Positions 1 to 6,029 of a stretch of DNA of 6,052 nucleotides are shown here, in pieces. Under the pieces are notes generated by a model, which saw nothing but the letters and a program-made list of their open reading frames with translations, was not told the origin of the DNA and did not search any database. The DNA is taken from the NCBI GenBank assembly GCA_021775795.1, contig JAJFHB010000599.1, positions 1-6,052 of the forward strand, read 5' to 3'. Position numbers and translations under genes: made by a program. Source of the stretch: Hyphomicrobiales bacterium. GTDB lineage: Bacteria > Pseudomonadota > Alphaproteobacteria > Rhizobiales > JAJFHB01. Within the stretch, counting starts at the first letter, position 1. Each line of letters starts with the position of its first letter.

Positions 1-152
1 CGCCAGACGGGATCCGGATTGTCGGTTTCGGAGGCAAGGCACCGATCCCAGAGAGATAGTGCGGTTTCCCAGTCTTGAGCCCGGGCAGCTTCACGCGCTG
101 TTTGGTGCCATTCTTGCACGTTTGATGTGGGATTTTGGGAACTCTCAGACAT
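1..152 (-). CDS. TPR-like protein, N-terminal part only (runs off the left edge)
   Basis: An open frame starts at an ATG at 152-150 and stays open for 50 full codons to the window edge, so only the N-terminus is visible. After a polar leader of about 13 residues (MSESSQNPTSNV...) it has a helix-turn-helix pattern: WHQTAREAARAQD, then WETALSLWDRCLA, then a turn with NPDP followed by VW. The spacing of W, A, A and the closing P resembles a tetratricopeptide repeat of the kind that opens many larger alphaproteobacterial proteins. No signal peptide or membrane segment is visible, so a cytoplasmic protein is likely. The start is uncertain: in-frame GTG codons lie 3 and 12 bases upstream (at 155 and 164), and no clear Shine-Dalgarno sequence precedes any of them. 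The gene lies downstream of the tRNA on the same strand, separated by about 108 bp with no recognisable feature. The full function cannot be told from this fragment. Confidence 0.6.
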   Translation of the reverse strand, partial: MSESSQNPTSNVQEWHQTAREAARAQDWETALSLWDRCLASETDNPDPVW

Positions 153-153
153 C

Positions 154-175
154 ACTTGTGACACAATAAGGCGGC
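154..175. repeat. Short imperfect direct repeat, copy 1 (tRNA-distal side)
   Basis: ACTTGTGAC at 154-162 followed by AGGCGGC at 169-175 recurs with the same order and nearly the same spacing at 384-392 and 400-406. The two copies lie 230-231 bp apart and bracket the tRNA gene. The middle part differs. Copy 1 overlaps the region just upstream of the TPR-like gene's start. This could be a remnant of a small duplication or chance. Confidence 0.3.
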
Positions 176-260
176 ATGAAAGGTTCTGTAGTGCAATCAG
201 TCGCCCTGCCAAACAGAGAGCGTGCTGACCTTGTATGCCACAAACCAATTGCCGGGAAAA

Positions 261-335
261 TGGTGGGCGTGGCTGGGATTGAACCAGCGACCTCTCCGGT
301 GTGAACGGAACGCTCTCCCACTGAGCTACACGCCC
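261..335 (-). tRNA. tRNA-Val (anticodon CAC), CCA end encoded
   Basis: Read on the minus strand, this 75-nt segment folds as a complete cloverleaf. The acceptor stem is GGGCGTG paired with CACGCCC, and the D arm is GCTC/GAGC around AGTGGGA. The anticodon stem is TTCCG/CGGAG, with one G-U-type pair at its base, around the loop TTCACAC. A five-base variable loop and a T arm GCTGG/CCAGC around TTCAATC follow. The anticodon is CAC (plus-strand positions 301-303), which reads the valine codon GUG. The discriminator A and the CCA tail are encoded in the DNA. The gene follows gph on the same strand, with 79 bp between the gph stop and the mature 5' end. A TTTT run directly follows the CCA, but no strong hairpin terminator is visible. 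Confidence 0.97.
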
Positions 336-359
336 TTGAAATTCCAGTCACTGCTTGGG

Positions 360-378
360 AAAAACGAACAATTCGTTT
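360..378 (-). terminator. Possible weak intrinsic terminator after gph
   Basis: On the minus strand, AAACGAA and TTCGTTT form a perfect 7-bp stem around a TTG loop (arms at 372-378 and 362-368), running into a five-T tract. It lies about 40 bases past the gph stop and about 25 bases before the tRNA. The stem has only two G-C pairs, so termination would be weak. It could instead be part of the tRNA leader. Confidence 0.3.
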
Positions 379-383
379 CAGCG

Positions 384-406
384 ACTTGTGACGCCACTCA
401 GGCGGC
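384..406. repeat. Short imperfect direct repeat, copy 2 (gph side)
   Basis: Second copy of the ACTTGTGAC...AGGCGGC pair seen at 154-175. This copy overlaps a GC-rich inverted repeat (GACGCC at 390-395, GGCGTC at 404-409, 8-base loop) that begins 6 bases past the gph stop. That hairpin has no T tract and may only protect the gph transcript end. Confidence 0.3.
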
Positions 407-414
407 GTCCGGCC

Positions 415-1140
415 TTATAACCGCCACTTGTCCTTCGGATCAAGTTCCGGTTCCGGTTCGTCCTCCACAGGAGGCACAAAACGCGACAGCGTGCGCCAAA
501 GCTGTTCGAAGTGATCAATCGTCGCCGTTGGTTTGAAAGTGTGTACTGGCTCGGGTGTGTATCCGAACGTCACTGCAATAACCGGCATGCCCGCAGCCGT
601 TGCCGTCAGAATGTCGTTTTCACTGTCCCCGACCATGATGGCGCGTTTGATGTTGCCGCCCGCACGCCGCACGGTAACCAGGAGATGGCGTGGGTCAGGC
701 TTGCGCACGGACAAGGTGTCGCCGGCAACAATCGCCTGGAAGTGGTGGCGAATGTCCAGGTCCTCAAGCAGTTGCAGGGTAGGCTTTTCCGGCTTGTTGG
801 TGCAGATGCCAAGACGAAAACCCGCCTCCCGGCAGCGCTCAATTTGTTCAATCGCGCCCGGATAGGGTTGGCTCAGGTCTGAGACGTGGGCCATGTAACT
901 TTCCAGGAACTCGTCAAACAAATCGTCGAGTTGCTCCTTGCTTGCCGGTTCACCGGTTGTCGCGAAGGCCCGTTCCATCAACACCCGCGCGCCCATGCCT
1001 ACCATGTGCCGCACCTTTGAGATCGGCACATAGCCCCGGCCGTGCTTGTCCAAAACCCGATTCATCGCTGCGGCGAGATCGGGCGCTGTGTCTACCAGCG
1101 TGCCGTCAAGATCGAAAATGACTGAATAGTGTTCGGCCAT
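415..1140 (-). CDS. gph: Phosphoglycolate phosphatase, HAD superfamily
   Basis: The 241-residue product is predicted to hydrolyse 2-phosphoglycolate to glycolate and phosphate in the cytoplasm. This clears a by-product of DNA repair and of oxygenase side reactions. All four HAD motifs are visible. Motif I is FDLDGTLVDT, with nucleophile Asp10 and acid/base Asp12; motif II is CTNKP with Thr114. Motif III is Lys147 within RKPDP, and motif IV is GDSENDI with Mg-binding Asp172 and Asp176. A helical cap (about residues 18-90) lies between motifs I and II, as in Gph/PGP-type enzymes. Length is normal for the family. The ATG at 1140 puts motif I nine residues from the start, as in relatives; a 45-residue upstream extension has no family resemblance. 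No good Shine-Dalgarno sequence precedes the start. The last 16 residues form a Pro/Glu/Asp-rich tail (PVEDEPEPELDPK) not needed for the fold. Another HAD phosphatase of similar type is possible, but Gph is the best fit. Confidence 0.88.
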   Translation of the reverse strand: MAEHYSVIFDLDGTLVDTAPDLAAAMNRVLDKHGRGYVPISKVRHMVGMGARVLMERAFATTGEPASKEQLDDLFDEFLESYMAHVSDLSQPYPGAIEQIERCREAGFRLGICTNKPEKPTLQLLEDLDIRHHFQAIVAGDTLSVRKPDPRHLLVTVRRAGGNIKRAIMVGDSENDILTATAAGMPVIAVTFGYTPEPVHTFKPTATIDHFEQLWRTLSRFVPPVEDEPEPELDPKDKWRL

Positions 1141-1386
1141 GGGATGAACGTTTGCACCATATGTCTGAAAAGCGGTTCGTGCCGATTGGAGATTTCTCCA
1201 TCGACGCGACACTGGTCGATGACATAATCCGATTTGGCGAGCCTGTACACCTGCATCGTCATCCTGTGACAACAATGTCTTTGGATGGCGAATGCTCGTT
1301 GGCTGTTATGTTACGGCTTGTCCAGTGCCATGGAACGCTCGCATACACAAGCAATGCTGTAGCCGGAAAATACCCATCTCGCGCAG

Positions 1387-1833
1387 GTGAACGTCGTAAC
1401 CGCGGTGGATGACGTTGAAAGCGAGAGGTTGAAGGACTTCGTGGCCCAACTCGATTGCGCCAACGAAATTGCTTTACGTTCAGAAGAATTTGTCTGCCGG
1501 TTTAAGGATGAAAGCGAAAATTCGACGAATGTTAAAGTCGGCGATAATCCAAGGGTGATCGTCAATTTGTCAGTTTGGGAGACGCCAGAGGCGCTCGAAA
1601 AGTTTGTCTGGAACACCATTCACAAACGCGTCTATGCGAAGCGCGGTAAATGGTTTGAAGCGCTAACTCAGGCTCATTTTGTCATGTGGTGGGTGCCGGC
1701 AGATCACAAGCCTGATGTCGACGAAGCCCTGGCACGCCTCGCAGACCTCAACGCGAACGGCTCCGGTGAACGGGCATTTGGCTGGGACGCATTGCCGAAC
1801 GTGACGCTTTGGAAAGGGCAACGCTGCGCTTAG
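1387..1833 (+). CDS. DUF3291 domain protein, N-terminus uncertain
   Basis: This is a small cytoplasmic protein (148 residues from GTG 1387) resembling the DUF3291 family, which has a ferredoxin-like alpha/beta fold related to antibiotic-biosynthesis-monooxygenase-type proteins; no activity is established for it. Family landmarks are VNLSVWETPEALEKFVW around residues 57-75, then a KRGKWFEAL helix, HFVMWWVPADHKPDVDEA around 95-112 and a C-terminal FGWDALP. No signal peptide or membrane segment is seen. The start is a problem. The frame upstream of the GTG still reads T-H-L-A-Q, matching the usual beginning of relatives, but contains no ATG, GTG or TTG before an in-frame TAG at 1360-1362. In-frame ATGs lie beyond that stop at 1330 and 1354. 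No clear Shine-Dalgarno sequence precedes the GTG at a normal distance. The gene may therefore carry a nonsense change, an error, or an unusual start. It converges on the cyclase gene with 18 bp between the stops and no obvious terminator. Confidence 0.72.
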   Translation: MNVVTAVDDVESERLKDFVAQLDCANEIALRSEEFVCRFKDESENSTNVKVGDNPRVIVNLSVWETPEALEKFVWNTIHKRVYAKRGKWFEALTQAHFVMWWVPADHKPDVDEALARLADLNANGSGERAFGWDALPNVTLWKGQRCA

Positions 1834-1851
1834 TCTGCAAGCAGGTGGTAC

Positions 1852-3612
1852 TTACTGTTCACTTTCCGGCATTCCCGCAAGCCTCAAACCTTTCAGAAAT
1901 CGTTCCAGTTGCTCGTGGCTTTTGGAGGGGACCTTCGCTGCATCGGCGATCGTGTGGCCAGGAGAAAGACGAAGATAATCCTGCACAGCGGTGCGTGCCT
2001 CTTCGATTTTCCCTAGGTTGGCCAGCGCCGAAGCATACTGCCGTCTGAATGTGGGGTTGTCGGGGGCAATGCGGATGGCGCTCTTGGCGGTATTTGCTGC
2101 CTCTTCATATCGCGACAGCGAATGATAGGCCCAGAACGTGCCCATCAGCCAGATGCCCATGAAACCGTCCCGGGGACTCAACCGAATGGCATCGTTTATG
2201 ATCTCGATTGAAGTTTCAGACTCTCCCAACAGTGCCAGCACAGTACCACGGATGCCAATCGCCGGCGCAAAGTTCGGACTGATGGCGATTGCTCGTTCCA
2301 CCGGCGGCAGGCATTCATCCCACTTGCGCGCGAAAACATTGGCCCATGCGAGTATCGTCAGGGCGAGGGGATCGTTGTCGTCCACGGCCACTGCCTGGTC
2401 CGCGTATGCGACCATTTTTGCCGATGAGTCCAAGGGAGAACTGCTCCAGCGATAATAAGTCTGCAGGCCGTGCACGAGAGCAAGATCGCTGGTTCCAAAT
2501 TCACCACTCGGAGCAAGTTCGATTGCGCGTTCAAACAGCTTGCGGGCTTCCTCTGCATCTTCGCGCCCCAGCTTCCACACATGCGCCCGCCCGCGCATAA
2601 CGCACTCCCAGGCATCGAGGTTCGAAGGGTCTTTTCGCTTCGCTTTCTTGACTTCGCTCGAGACGAATTCAGGTGCAACGGCTGCAACGATAGCTTCCGT
2701 CACTTCATCTTGAACATCGAAAATATCAACAACATCGCGGTCGTATTTTTCCGCCCAAACGTGCTGCCCGTTTGTTGCGTCGATAAGTTGAGCAGTAATG
2801 CGAAGCCGGTTACCCGATTTTCGGACACTGCCTTCGAGCACATATCTGACACCCAGGTCAGAGGAAACCTGCTTAACGTCGACGGCTGAACCTTTGTAGG
2901 TGAAGCTTGAATTCCGGGCGATGACAAAGAACCAGGGCATTCTGGAGAGCGCCGTAATGATGTCTTCCGCCATGCCGTCTGCGAAAAAGTCCTGATCTGG
3001 GTCGCTGCTCATATTGTCAAAAGGCAGCACCGCGATCGATGGTTTATCGGGAAGTCCCGGCTGCGAGGCTGGTGGCGTGAGGCGCCCCGATGGTTGGCCT
3101 TCCGGTATCCAGCCCCAGACCTGAACAGGCCGCACGATGTTTTTCATCTCATGCTGACCCAGGTCCTCAAAGCCATAGCCGACGCGAACTGCGACTTCTT
3201 CGTGAACCTTGGCAGATATGCAAATGCCGCCCGGTTCTGCGATACTCTCGAGACGTGCAGCAATATTGACGCCATCGCCGAAGATGTCTCCCCCTTCCAC
3301 CATGATGTCGCCGAGATTGATGCCCATGCGAAAGCGCAAGCGTGAAACTTCAGGCTCGTCAGCTTCACGAACGTTCAGAGAATTTTGAATTTCCACAGCG
3401 CAATGCACGGCGTCTACGGCACTGGAGAATTCCGCAAGCAATCCATCACCCATGAGCTTTACAATGCGGCCACTGAACTTCTTAACTGTGGGACGAACAA
3501 GCTCAGAGAGCAGAGCCTTCAACCGCTCAAGGGTAAGAGCCTCATCTGCTCCCATGAGCCGCGAATAGCTGACAATATCTGCGGCCAGAACTGCTGCGAG
3601 GCGGCGTTGCAT
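1852..3612 (-). CDS. Class III adenylate cyclase with TolB-like domain and TPR repeats
   Basis: This 586-residue protein should convert ATP to cAMP. The N-terminal class III cyclase domain (about residues 4-165) keeps the expected catalytic set. Metal-binding aspartates are Asp12 (AADIVSYSRLM) and Asp56 (KLMGDGLLAEF). Lys52 and Asp109 are in the adenine-recognition positions, and Asn116 and Arg120 (GDGVNIAARLE) are in the transition-state positions. The Lys/Asp pair favours ATP over GTP. A Pro/Gly-rich linker (about 170-188) leads to a TolB/FlgO-like alpha/beta domain (about 189-316; IAVLPFDNMSSDPDQDFFADG..., VLEGSVRKSGNRLRI, VWAEKYDR). A helical region with several TPR-like units follows (about 335-555; AEEARKLFERAIELAP, ALANLGKIEEAR). 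No signal peptide or transmembrane helix is visible, so the TolB-like part probably sits in the cytoplasm as a regulatory or protein-binding module. Such fusions are common in rhizobia, often in many copies. The ATG at 3612 is chosen because a purine-rich ribosome site precedes it; a TTG at 3627 would overlap that site. Confidence 0.92.
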   Translation of the reverse strand: MQRRLAAVLAADIVSYSRLMGADEALTLERLKALLSELVRPTVKKFSGRIVKLMGDGLLAEFSSAVDAVHCAVEIQNSLNVREADEPEVSRLRFRMGINLGDIMVEGGDIFGDGVNIAARLESIAEPGGICISAKVHEEVAVRVGYGFEDLGQHEMKNIVRPVQVWGWIPEGQPSGRLTPPASQPGLPDKPSIAVLPFDNMSSDPDQDFFADGMAEDIITALSRMPWFFVIARNSSFTYKGSAVDVKQVSSDLGVRYVLEGSVRKSGNRLRITAQLIDATNGQHVWAEKYDRDVVDIFDVQDEVTEAIVAAVAPEFVSSEVKKAKRKDPSNLDAWECVMRGRAHVWKLGREDAEEARKLFERAIELAPSGEFGTSDLALVHGLQTYYRWSSSPLDSSAKMVAYADQAVAVDDNDPLALTILAWANVFARKWDECLPPVERAIAISPNFAPAIGIRGTVLALLGESETSIEIINDAIRLSPRDGFMGIWLMGTFWAYHSLSRYEEAANTAKSAIRIAPDNPTFRRQYASALANLGKIEEARTAVQDYLRLSPGHTIADAAKVPSKSHEQLERFLKGLRLAGMPESEQ

Positions 3613-3617
3613 TGTTG

Positions 3618-3625
3618 CTCTCTCC
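3618..3625 (-). promoter_or_regulatory. Ribosome binding site fixing the cyclase start
   Basis: GGAGAGAG on the minus strand ends 5 bases before the ATG at 3612, with its GGAG core 9 bases away. This spacing supports ATG 3612 over the in-frame TTG at 3627, whose G is the first base of this site. Confidence 0.7.
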
Positions 3626-3638
3626 AAACCTTGAAGAC

Positions 3639-3660
3639 ATTAGATGGTTTCATCCCATCT
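3639..3660 (-). promoter_or_regulatory. Dyad overlapping a possible cyclase -10 element
   Basis: AGATGG (3642-3647) and CCATCT (3655-3660) form a perfect 6-bp inverted repeat around 7 bases. On the minus strand the adjoining TCTAAT (3644-3639) matches five of six -10 consensus bases and would place a transcript start about 20 bases before the cyclase ATG. No convincing -35 accompanies it. A repressor or activator site is an inference only. Confidence 0.3.
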
Positions 3661-3670
3661 CGAAAGCGAT

Positions 3671-3680
3671 ATGGCGCCAT
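3671..3680. promoter_or_regulatory. 10-bp perfect palindrome ATGGCGCCAT
   Basis: A gap-free palindrome lies between the divergent cyclase and gabD genes, 10 bases from the dyad at 3642-3660 and 5 bases from the one at 3686-3698. Its position suits a regulator site, but no known operator is recognised. Confidence 0.25.
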
Positions 3681-3685
3681 CAGAC

Positions 3686-3698
3686 CCTTCCGGGAAGG
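3686..3698. promoter_or_regulatory. Perfect inverted repeat CCTTCC-G-GGAAGG
   Basis: Six-base arms surround a single central base. This is too tight to make a stable RNA hairpin, so a protein-binding DNA site is the likelier reading if it is functional. It is the third dyad in about 57 bases of the divergent intergenic region. Confidence 0.3.
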
Positions 3699-3796
3699 AA
3701 GAAAGAGAACCGCAAAAGGTAGAGCCCGGATCTCGTATCTATGTTCGCTTTACACTGTTGAAGCGCGATGGCACAGGCGGTCTTTCCGGCTCGTCT

Positions 3797-3818
3797 TGGC
3801 CGTGATAATGAGAGGCCA
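3797..3818 (+). promoter_or_regulatory. Candidate gabD -10 box flanked by TGGCC/GGCCA arms
   Basis: GATAAT at 3804-3809 matches five of six -10 bases and lies about 74 bases before the gabD start. It is framed by an inverted repeat with TGGCC at 3797-3801 and GGCCA at 3814-3818. No good -35 hexamer is present at 16-18 bases, so the promoter, if real, may need an activator. This is a weak call. Confidence 0.25.
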
Positions 3819-3882
3819 CGTTTTTCCTCCTGTGCGGCGGGCAAGGGCCTGCGCACCTATTTAGATACAAGAGGCTTACATT

Positions 3883-5334
3883 ATGGAACTCCAGGACAAA
3901 TCCCTGCTACGCAGCGAGTGCTACATCGATGGAAACTGGGTCGGCGGCGCTGACACATTGAACGTCACGAACCCAGCGAACGGCGATATGATCACGACGG
4001 TGCCGAAACTCGGCGCCTCGGAGACCGAGCAGGCTGTTAACGCCGCAGAAGCTGCAATGAAGGGTTGGGCTGCAAAAACAGCGAAAGAACGTTCCGTCGT
4101 TCTCCGGACCTGGTTCAATCTGATCATGGAAAACCAGGAAGACCTGGCGCAGATCATGACCGCCGAGCAGGGCAAGCCTTTGACTGAATCGCGGGGAGAA
4201 GTCGCTTACGGCGCGTCCTTCATCGAGTTCTATGCCGAGGAAGCAAAACGCATCTACGGCGAGACAATCCCCACCCACAAGGCAGACGCCCGCATTATCG
4301 TGGTACGTCAACCTGTCGGCGTCGTTGCCTCGATTACACCTTGGAATTTTCCGATCGCAATGATCACGCGAAAGGTTGGACCGGCATTGGCCGCAGGCTG
4401 CACGGTTGTTGCAAAGCCCGCCAGTGAAACGCCGCTCAGTGCGCTGGCATTAGCCGCTCTTGGCGAGCGCGCCGGTGTGCCGGCTGGCGTTTTCAACGTC
4501 GTTACGGGAGCCTCACGGGATATTGGCGGCGTCCTCACATCGCATCCAACCGTACGTGTGATGACGTTCACAGGTTCGACGGAAGTGGGCAAAGTGTTGA
4601 TGCAGCAGTGCGCCACGACAGTTAAGAAGGTGCATCTGGAACTTGGAGGAAATGCTCCATTTATCGTCTTTGACGATGCTGATCTTGATGCCGCTGTTCA
4701 AGGTGCCATGGCATCAAAATACCGCAACGCCGGCCAGACCTGCGTTTGTGCCAACCGGATCCTGGTTCAGGAGGGGGTCTACGACAAGTTTGCCGAGAAA
4801 CTGGCAAGCGAGGTTCTCAAGCTGAAAGTGGGGCAGGGCACCGAAGTGGGTGTCACTCAGGGCCCGCTGATCAATCTTGCGGCTATCGAAAAAGTCGAGG
4901 AGCACGTGGCAGATGCTTTGGCTCAGGGCGCACAGCTTGTGGCCGGTGGCCAGCGCCACGCTCTTGGGGGCAATTTCTATGAACCCACGGTACTTGCGAA
5001 TGTGACGACAAAGATGCTGATCACCCACGAAGAAACATTTGGGCCTGTAGCACCGCTTTTCCGCTTCAAAACAGAAGAAGAGGCGATCGCCATGGCAAAT
5101 GACACGCAATATGGCCTGGCGTCTTACTTTTATTCCCGCGATATCGGTCGTGTGTGGCGTGTTGCCGAGGCGCTCGAGTACGGCATGGTGGGCATCAACG
5201 AAGGTATCATTTCCACAGAGATAGCGCCGTTCGGCGGCGTAAAGGAATCGGGCCTCGGCCGTGAAGGCTCGCACATAGGGATCGAAGAGTTTGTCGAGCC
5301 GAAGTACATGCTCATGGGCGGCTTGAGTTCCTGA
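3883..5334 (+). CDS. gabD: Succinate-semialdehyde dehydrogenase, NAD(P)+-dependent
   Basis: This enzyme oxidises succinate semialdehyde to succinate, the last step of 4-aminobutyrate breakdown into the TCA cycle, in the cytoplasm. The 483-residue product is close in length and sequence to E. coli GabD (about 482), with near-identical blocks throughout. Visible aldehyde dehydrogenase features are PWNFP with Asn155, Lys178 in AKPAS for cofactor binding, and GSTEVG (231-236) in the Rossmann fold. The general base is Glu253 in LELGG, the nucleophile Cys287 in GQTCVC, and Glu384 lies in EETFGP. A second cysteine, Cys289, forms the C-x-C pair described as a redox switch in human succinate-semialdehyde dehydrogenase. 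Start ATG 3883 is preceded by AAGAGG (3869-3874) at 8-base spacing, and the N-terminus ([10 protein letters not shown]) lines up with E. coli GabD. No gabT or GABA permease is visible here. The stop is followed after 2 bases by the rpiA ATG, so the two are probably one transcript. A related semialdehyde substrate such as glutarate semialdehyde cannot be excluded. Confidence 0.95.
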   Translation: MELQDKSLLRSECYIDGNWVGGADTLNVTNPANGDMITTVPKLGASETEQAVNAAEAAMKGWAAKTAKERSVVLRTWFNLIMENQEDLAQIMTAEQGKPLTESRGEVAYGASFIEFYAEEAKRIYGETIPTHKADARIIVVRQPVGVVASITPWNFPIAMITRKVGPALAAGCTVVAKPASETPLSALALAALGERAGVPAGVFNVVTGASRDIGGVLTSHPTVRVMTFTGSTEVGKVLMQQCATTVKKVHLELGGNAPFIVFDDADLDAAVQGAMASKYRNAGQTCVCANRILVQEGVYDKFAEKLASEVLKLKVGQGTEVGVTQGPLINLAAIEKVEEHVADALAQGAQLVAGGQRHALGGNFYEPTVLANVTTKMLITHEETFGPVAPLFRFKTEEEAIAMANDTQYGLASYFYSRDIGRVWRVAEALEYGMVGINEGIISTEIAPFGGVKESGLGREGSHIGIEEFVEPKYMLMGGLSS

Positions 5335-5336
5335 GC

Positions 5337-6029
5337 ATGACAGCAGCAGATCAAAAGCTTCGGGCCGCACAGCGCGCTCTCGAAGATGTTCATGATGGCA
5401 TGCGTCTGGGGTTGGGCAGTGGCTCTACTTCGGCCTGTTTTGTCGATGTTCTGGGCGCCCGCGTTGCCGAAGGGCTGAATGTCGTCTGTGTACCGACGTC
5501 AGAAGTGATCGCCGAACAGGCCCGTGGACTGGGCATTCCCCTGGCGACGCTTGATGATTTGCCGGAGTTGGATCTAACCGTCGATGGTGCGGATGAACTC
5601 GACAGCGGCCTGGCGCTTATCAAGGGCGGTGGTGGCGCACTGTTGCGCGAAAAAATCGTGGCGACCGCCTCGAAAGCCATGATGGTAATCGCGGATGCCA
5701 GCAAACATGTTCAGACACTTGGGCAATTTGCATTGCCGGTGGAAGTTGTGCCGTTTGGCGCGGAAGTAACCTTTCGGCAGCTTGAGAGCCTTGCCCGCGA
5801 TCATGGTTGCCAAGGTCCTGTCACCTTGCGCATGCATAATGGCAAGCCGTTCATGACGGATGGAGGGCATTTGATCTATGATTGTGCCTTCGGTGAAATT
5901 GCAGATCCGGGCGCATTGGGGCCGGCTTTGAACGGATTGCCGGGTGTGGTTGAGCACGGGCTCTTCCTCTCGATTGCGACATCCGCGATCATCGGCACTG
6001 AAGATGGAACGGTCATTTTGACACCATAA
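5337..6029 (+). CDS. rpiA: Ribose-5-phosphate isomerase A
   Basis: It interconverts ribose 5-phosphate and ribulose 5-phosphate in the non-oxidative pentose phosphate pathway, in the cytoplasm. The 230-residue product is slightly longer than E. coli RpiA (219) and complete. Motifs in order are the phosphate-binding loop GLGSGST (25-31), VPTSE (52-56), and VDGADE (82-87) with Asp83 and Asp86. [11 protein letters not shown] (96-106) follows, with Lys96 and the catalytic base Glu105. Then come IADASK (118-123), LPVEVVPFG (133-141), [10 protein letters not shown] (173-182) and GVVEHGLF (203-210). The active-site residues correspond to Asp81, Asp84, Lys94 and Glu103 of E. coli. The ATG lies 2 bases after the gabD stop and lacks a strong Shine-Dalgarno sequence of its own, which suggests translational coupling to gabD. 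No separate promoter is evident in the end of gabD. The remaining 23 bases of the window after its TAA hold nothing recognisable. Confidence 0.96.
   Translation: MTAADQKLRAAQRALEDVHDGMRLGLGSGSTSACFVDVLGARVAEGLNVVCVPTSEVIAEQARGLGIPLATLDDLPELDLTVDGADELDSGLALIKGGGGALLREKIVATASKAMMVIADASKHVQTLGQFALPVEVVPFGAEVTFRQLESLARDHGCQGPVTLRMHNGKPFMTDGGHLIYDCAFGEIADPGALGPALNGLPGVVEHGLFLSIATSAIIGTEDGTVILTP

Noticed and set aside
261..275. tRNA 3' end as an integrase attachment site
   Set aside because: tRNA 3' ends are common integration targets, but I found no second copy of this 3' sequence and no integrase or phage gene in the window.
222..536. Plus-strand frame running through the tRNA gene
   Set aside because: It is antisense to the tRNA and the gph end; the protein is a translation of tRNA sequence.
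1141..1275. 45-residue N-terminal extension of gph
   Set aside because: The extension has no family resemblance and would move HAD motif I far from the N-terminus. ATG 1140 gives the normal distance.
1152..1412. Plus-strand frame of 86 codons between gph and the DUF3291 gene
   Set aside because: No recognisable domain, no ribosome site, low-complexity basic C-terminus, and it overlaps the DUF3291 gene in another frame. I also considered it as a frameshifted upstream part of that gene, but relatives begin close to the HLAQ motif and need no such extension.
1831..1860. Bidirectional terminator between the convergent DUF3291 and cyclase genes
   Set aside because: Only a 4-bp CTGC/GCAG stem with a 2-base loop is present and there is no T tract on either strand.
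3613..3627. TTG at 3627 as the cyclase start
   Set aside because: It overlaps the GGAGAGAG ribosome site that serves the ATG at 3612, and adds five residues absent from the usual MQRRLAAVLAAD-type beginning.
3385..3864. Plus-strand frame of 159 codons across the cyclase start and intergenic region
   Set aside because: Its first half is antisense to the cyclase catalytic domain and the product shows no recognisable motif. It has no ribosome site.
4714..5370. Long minus-strand frame (218 codons) antisense to gabD
   Set aside because: It lies entirely opposite strongly conserved gabD codons plus the rpiA start, shows no domain pattern, and is the usual mirror of a GC-rich coding frame.
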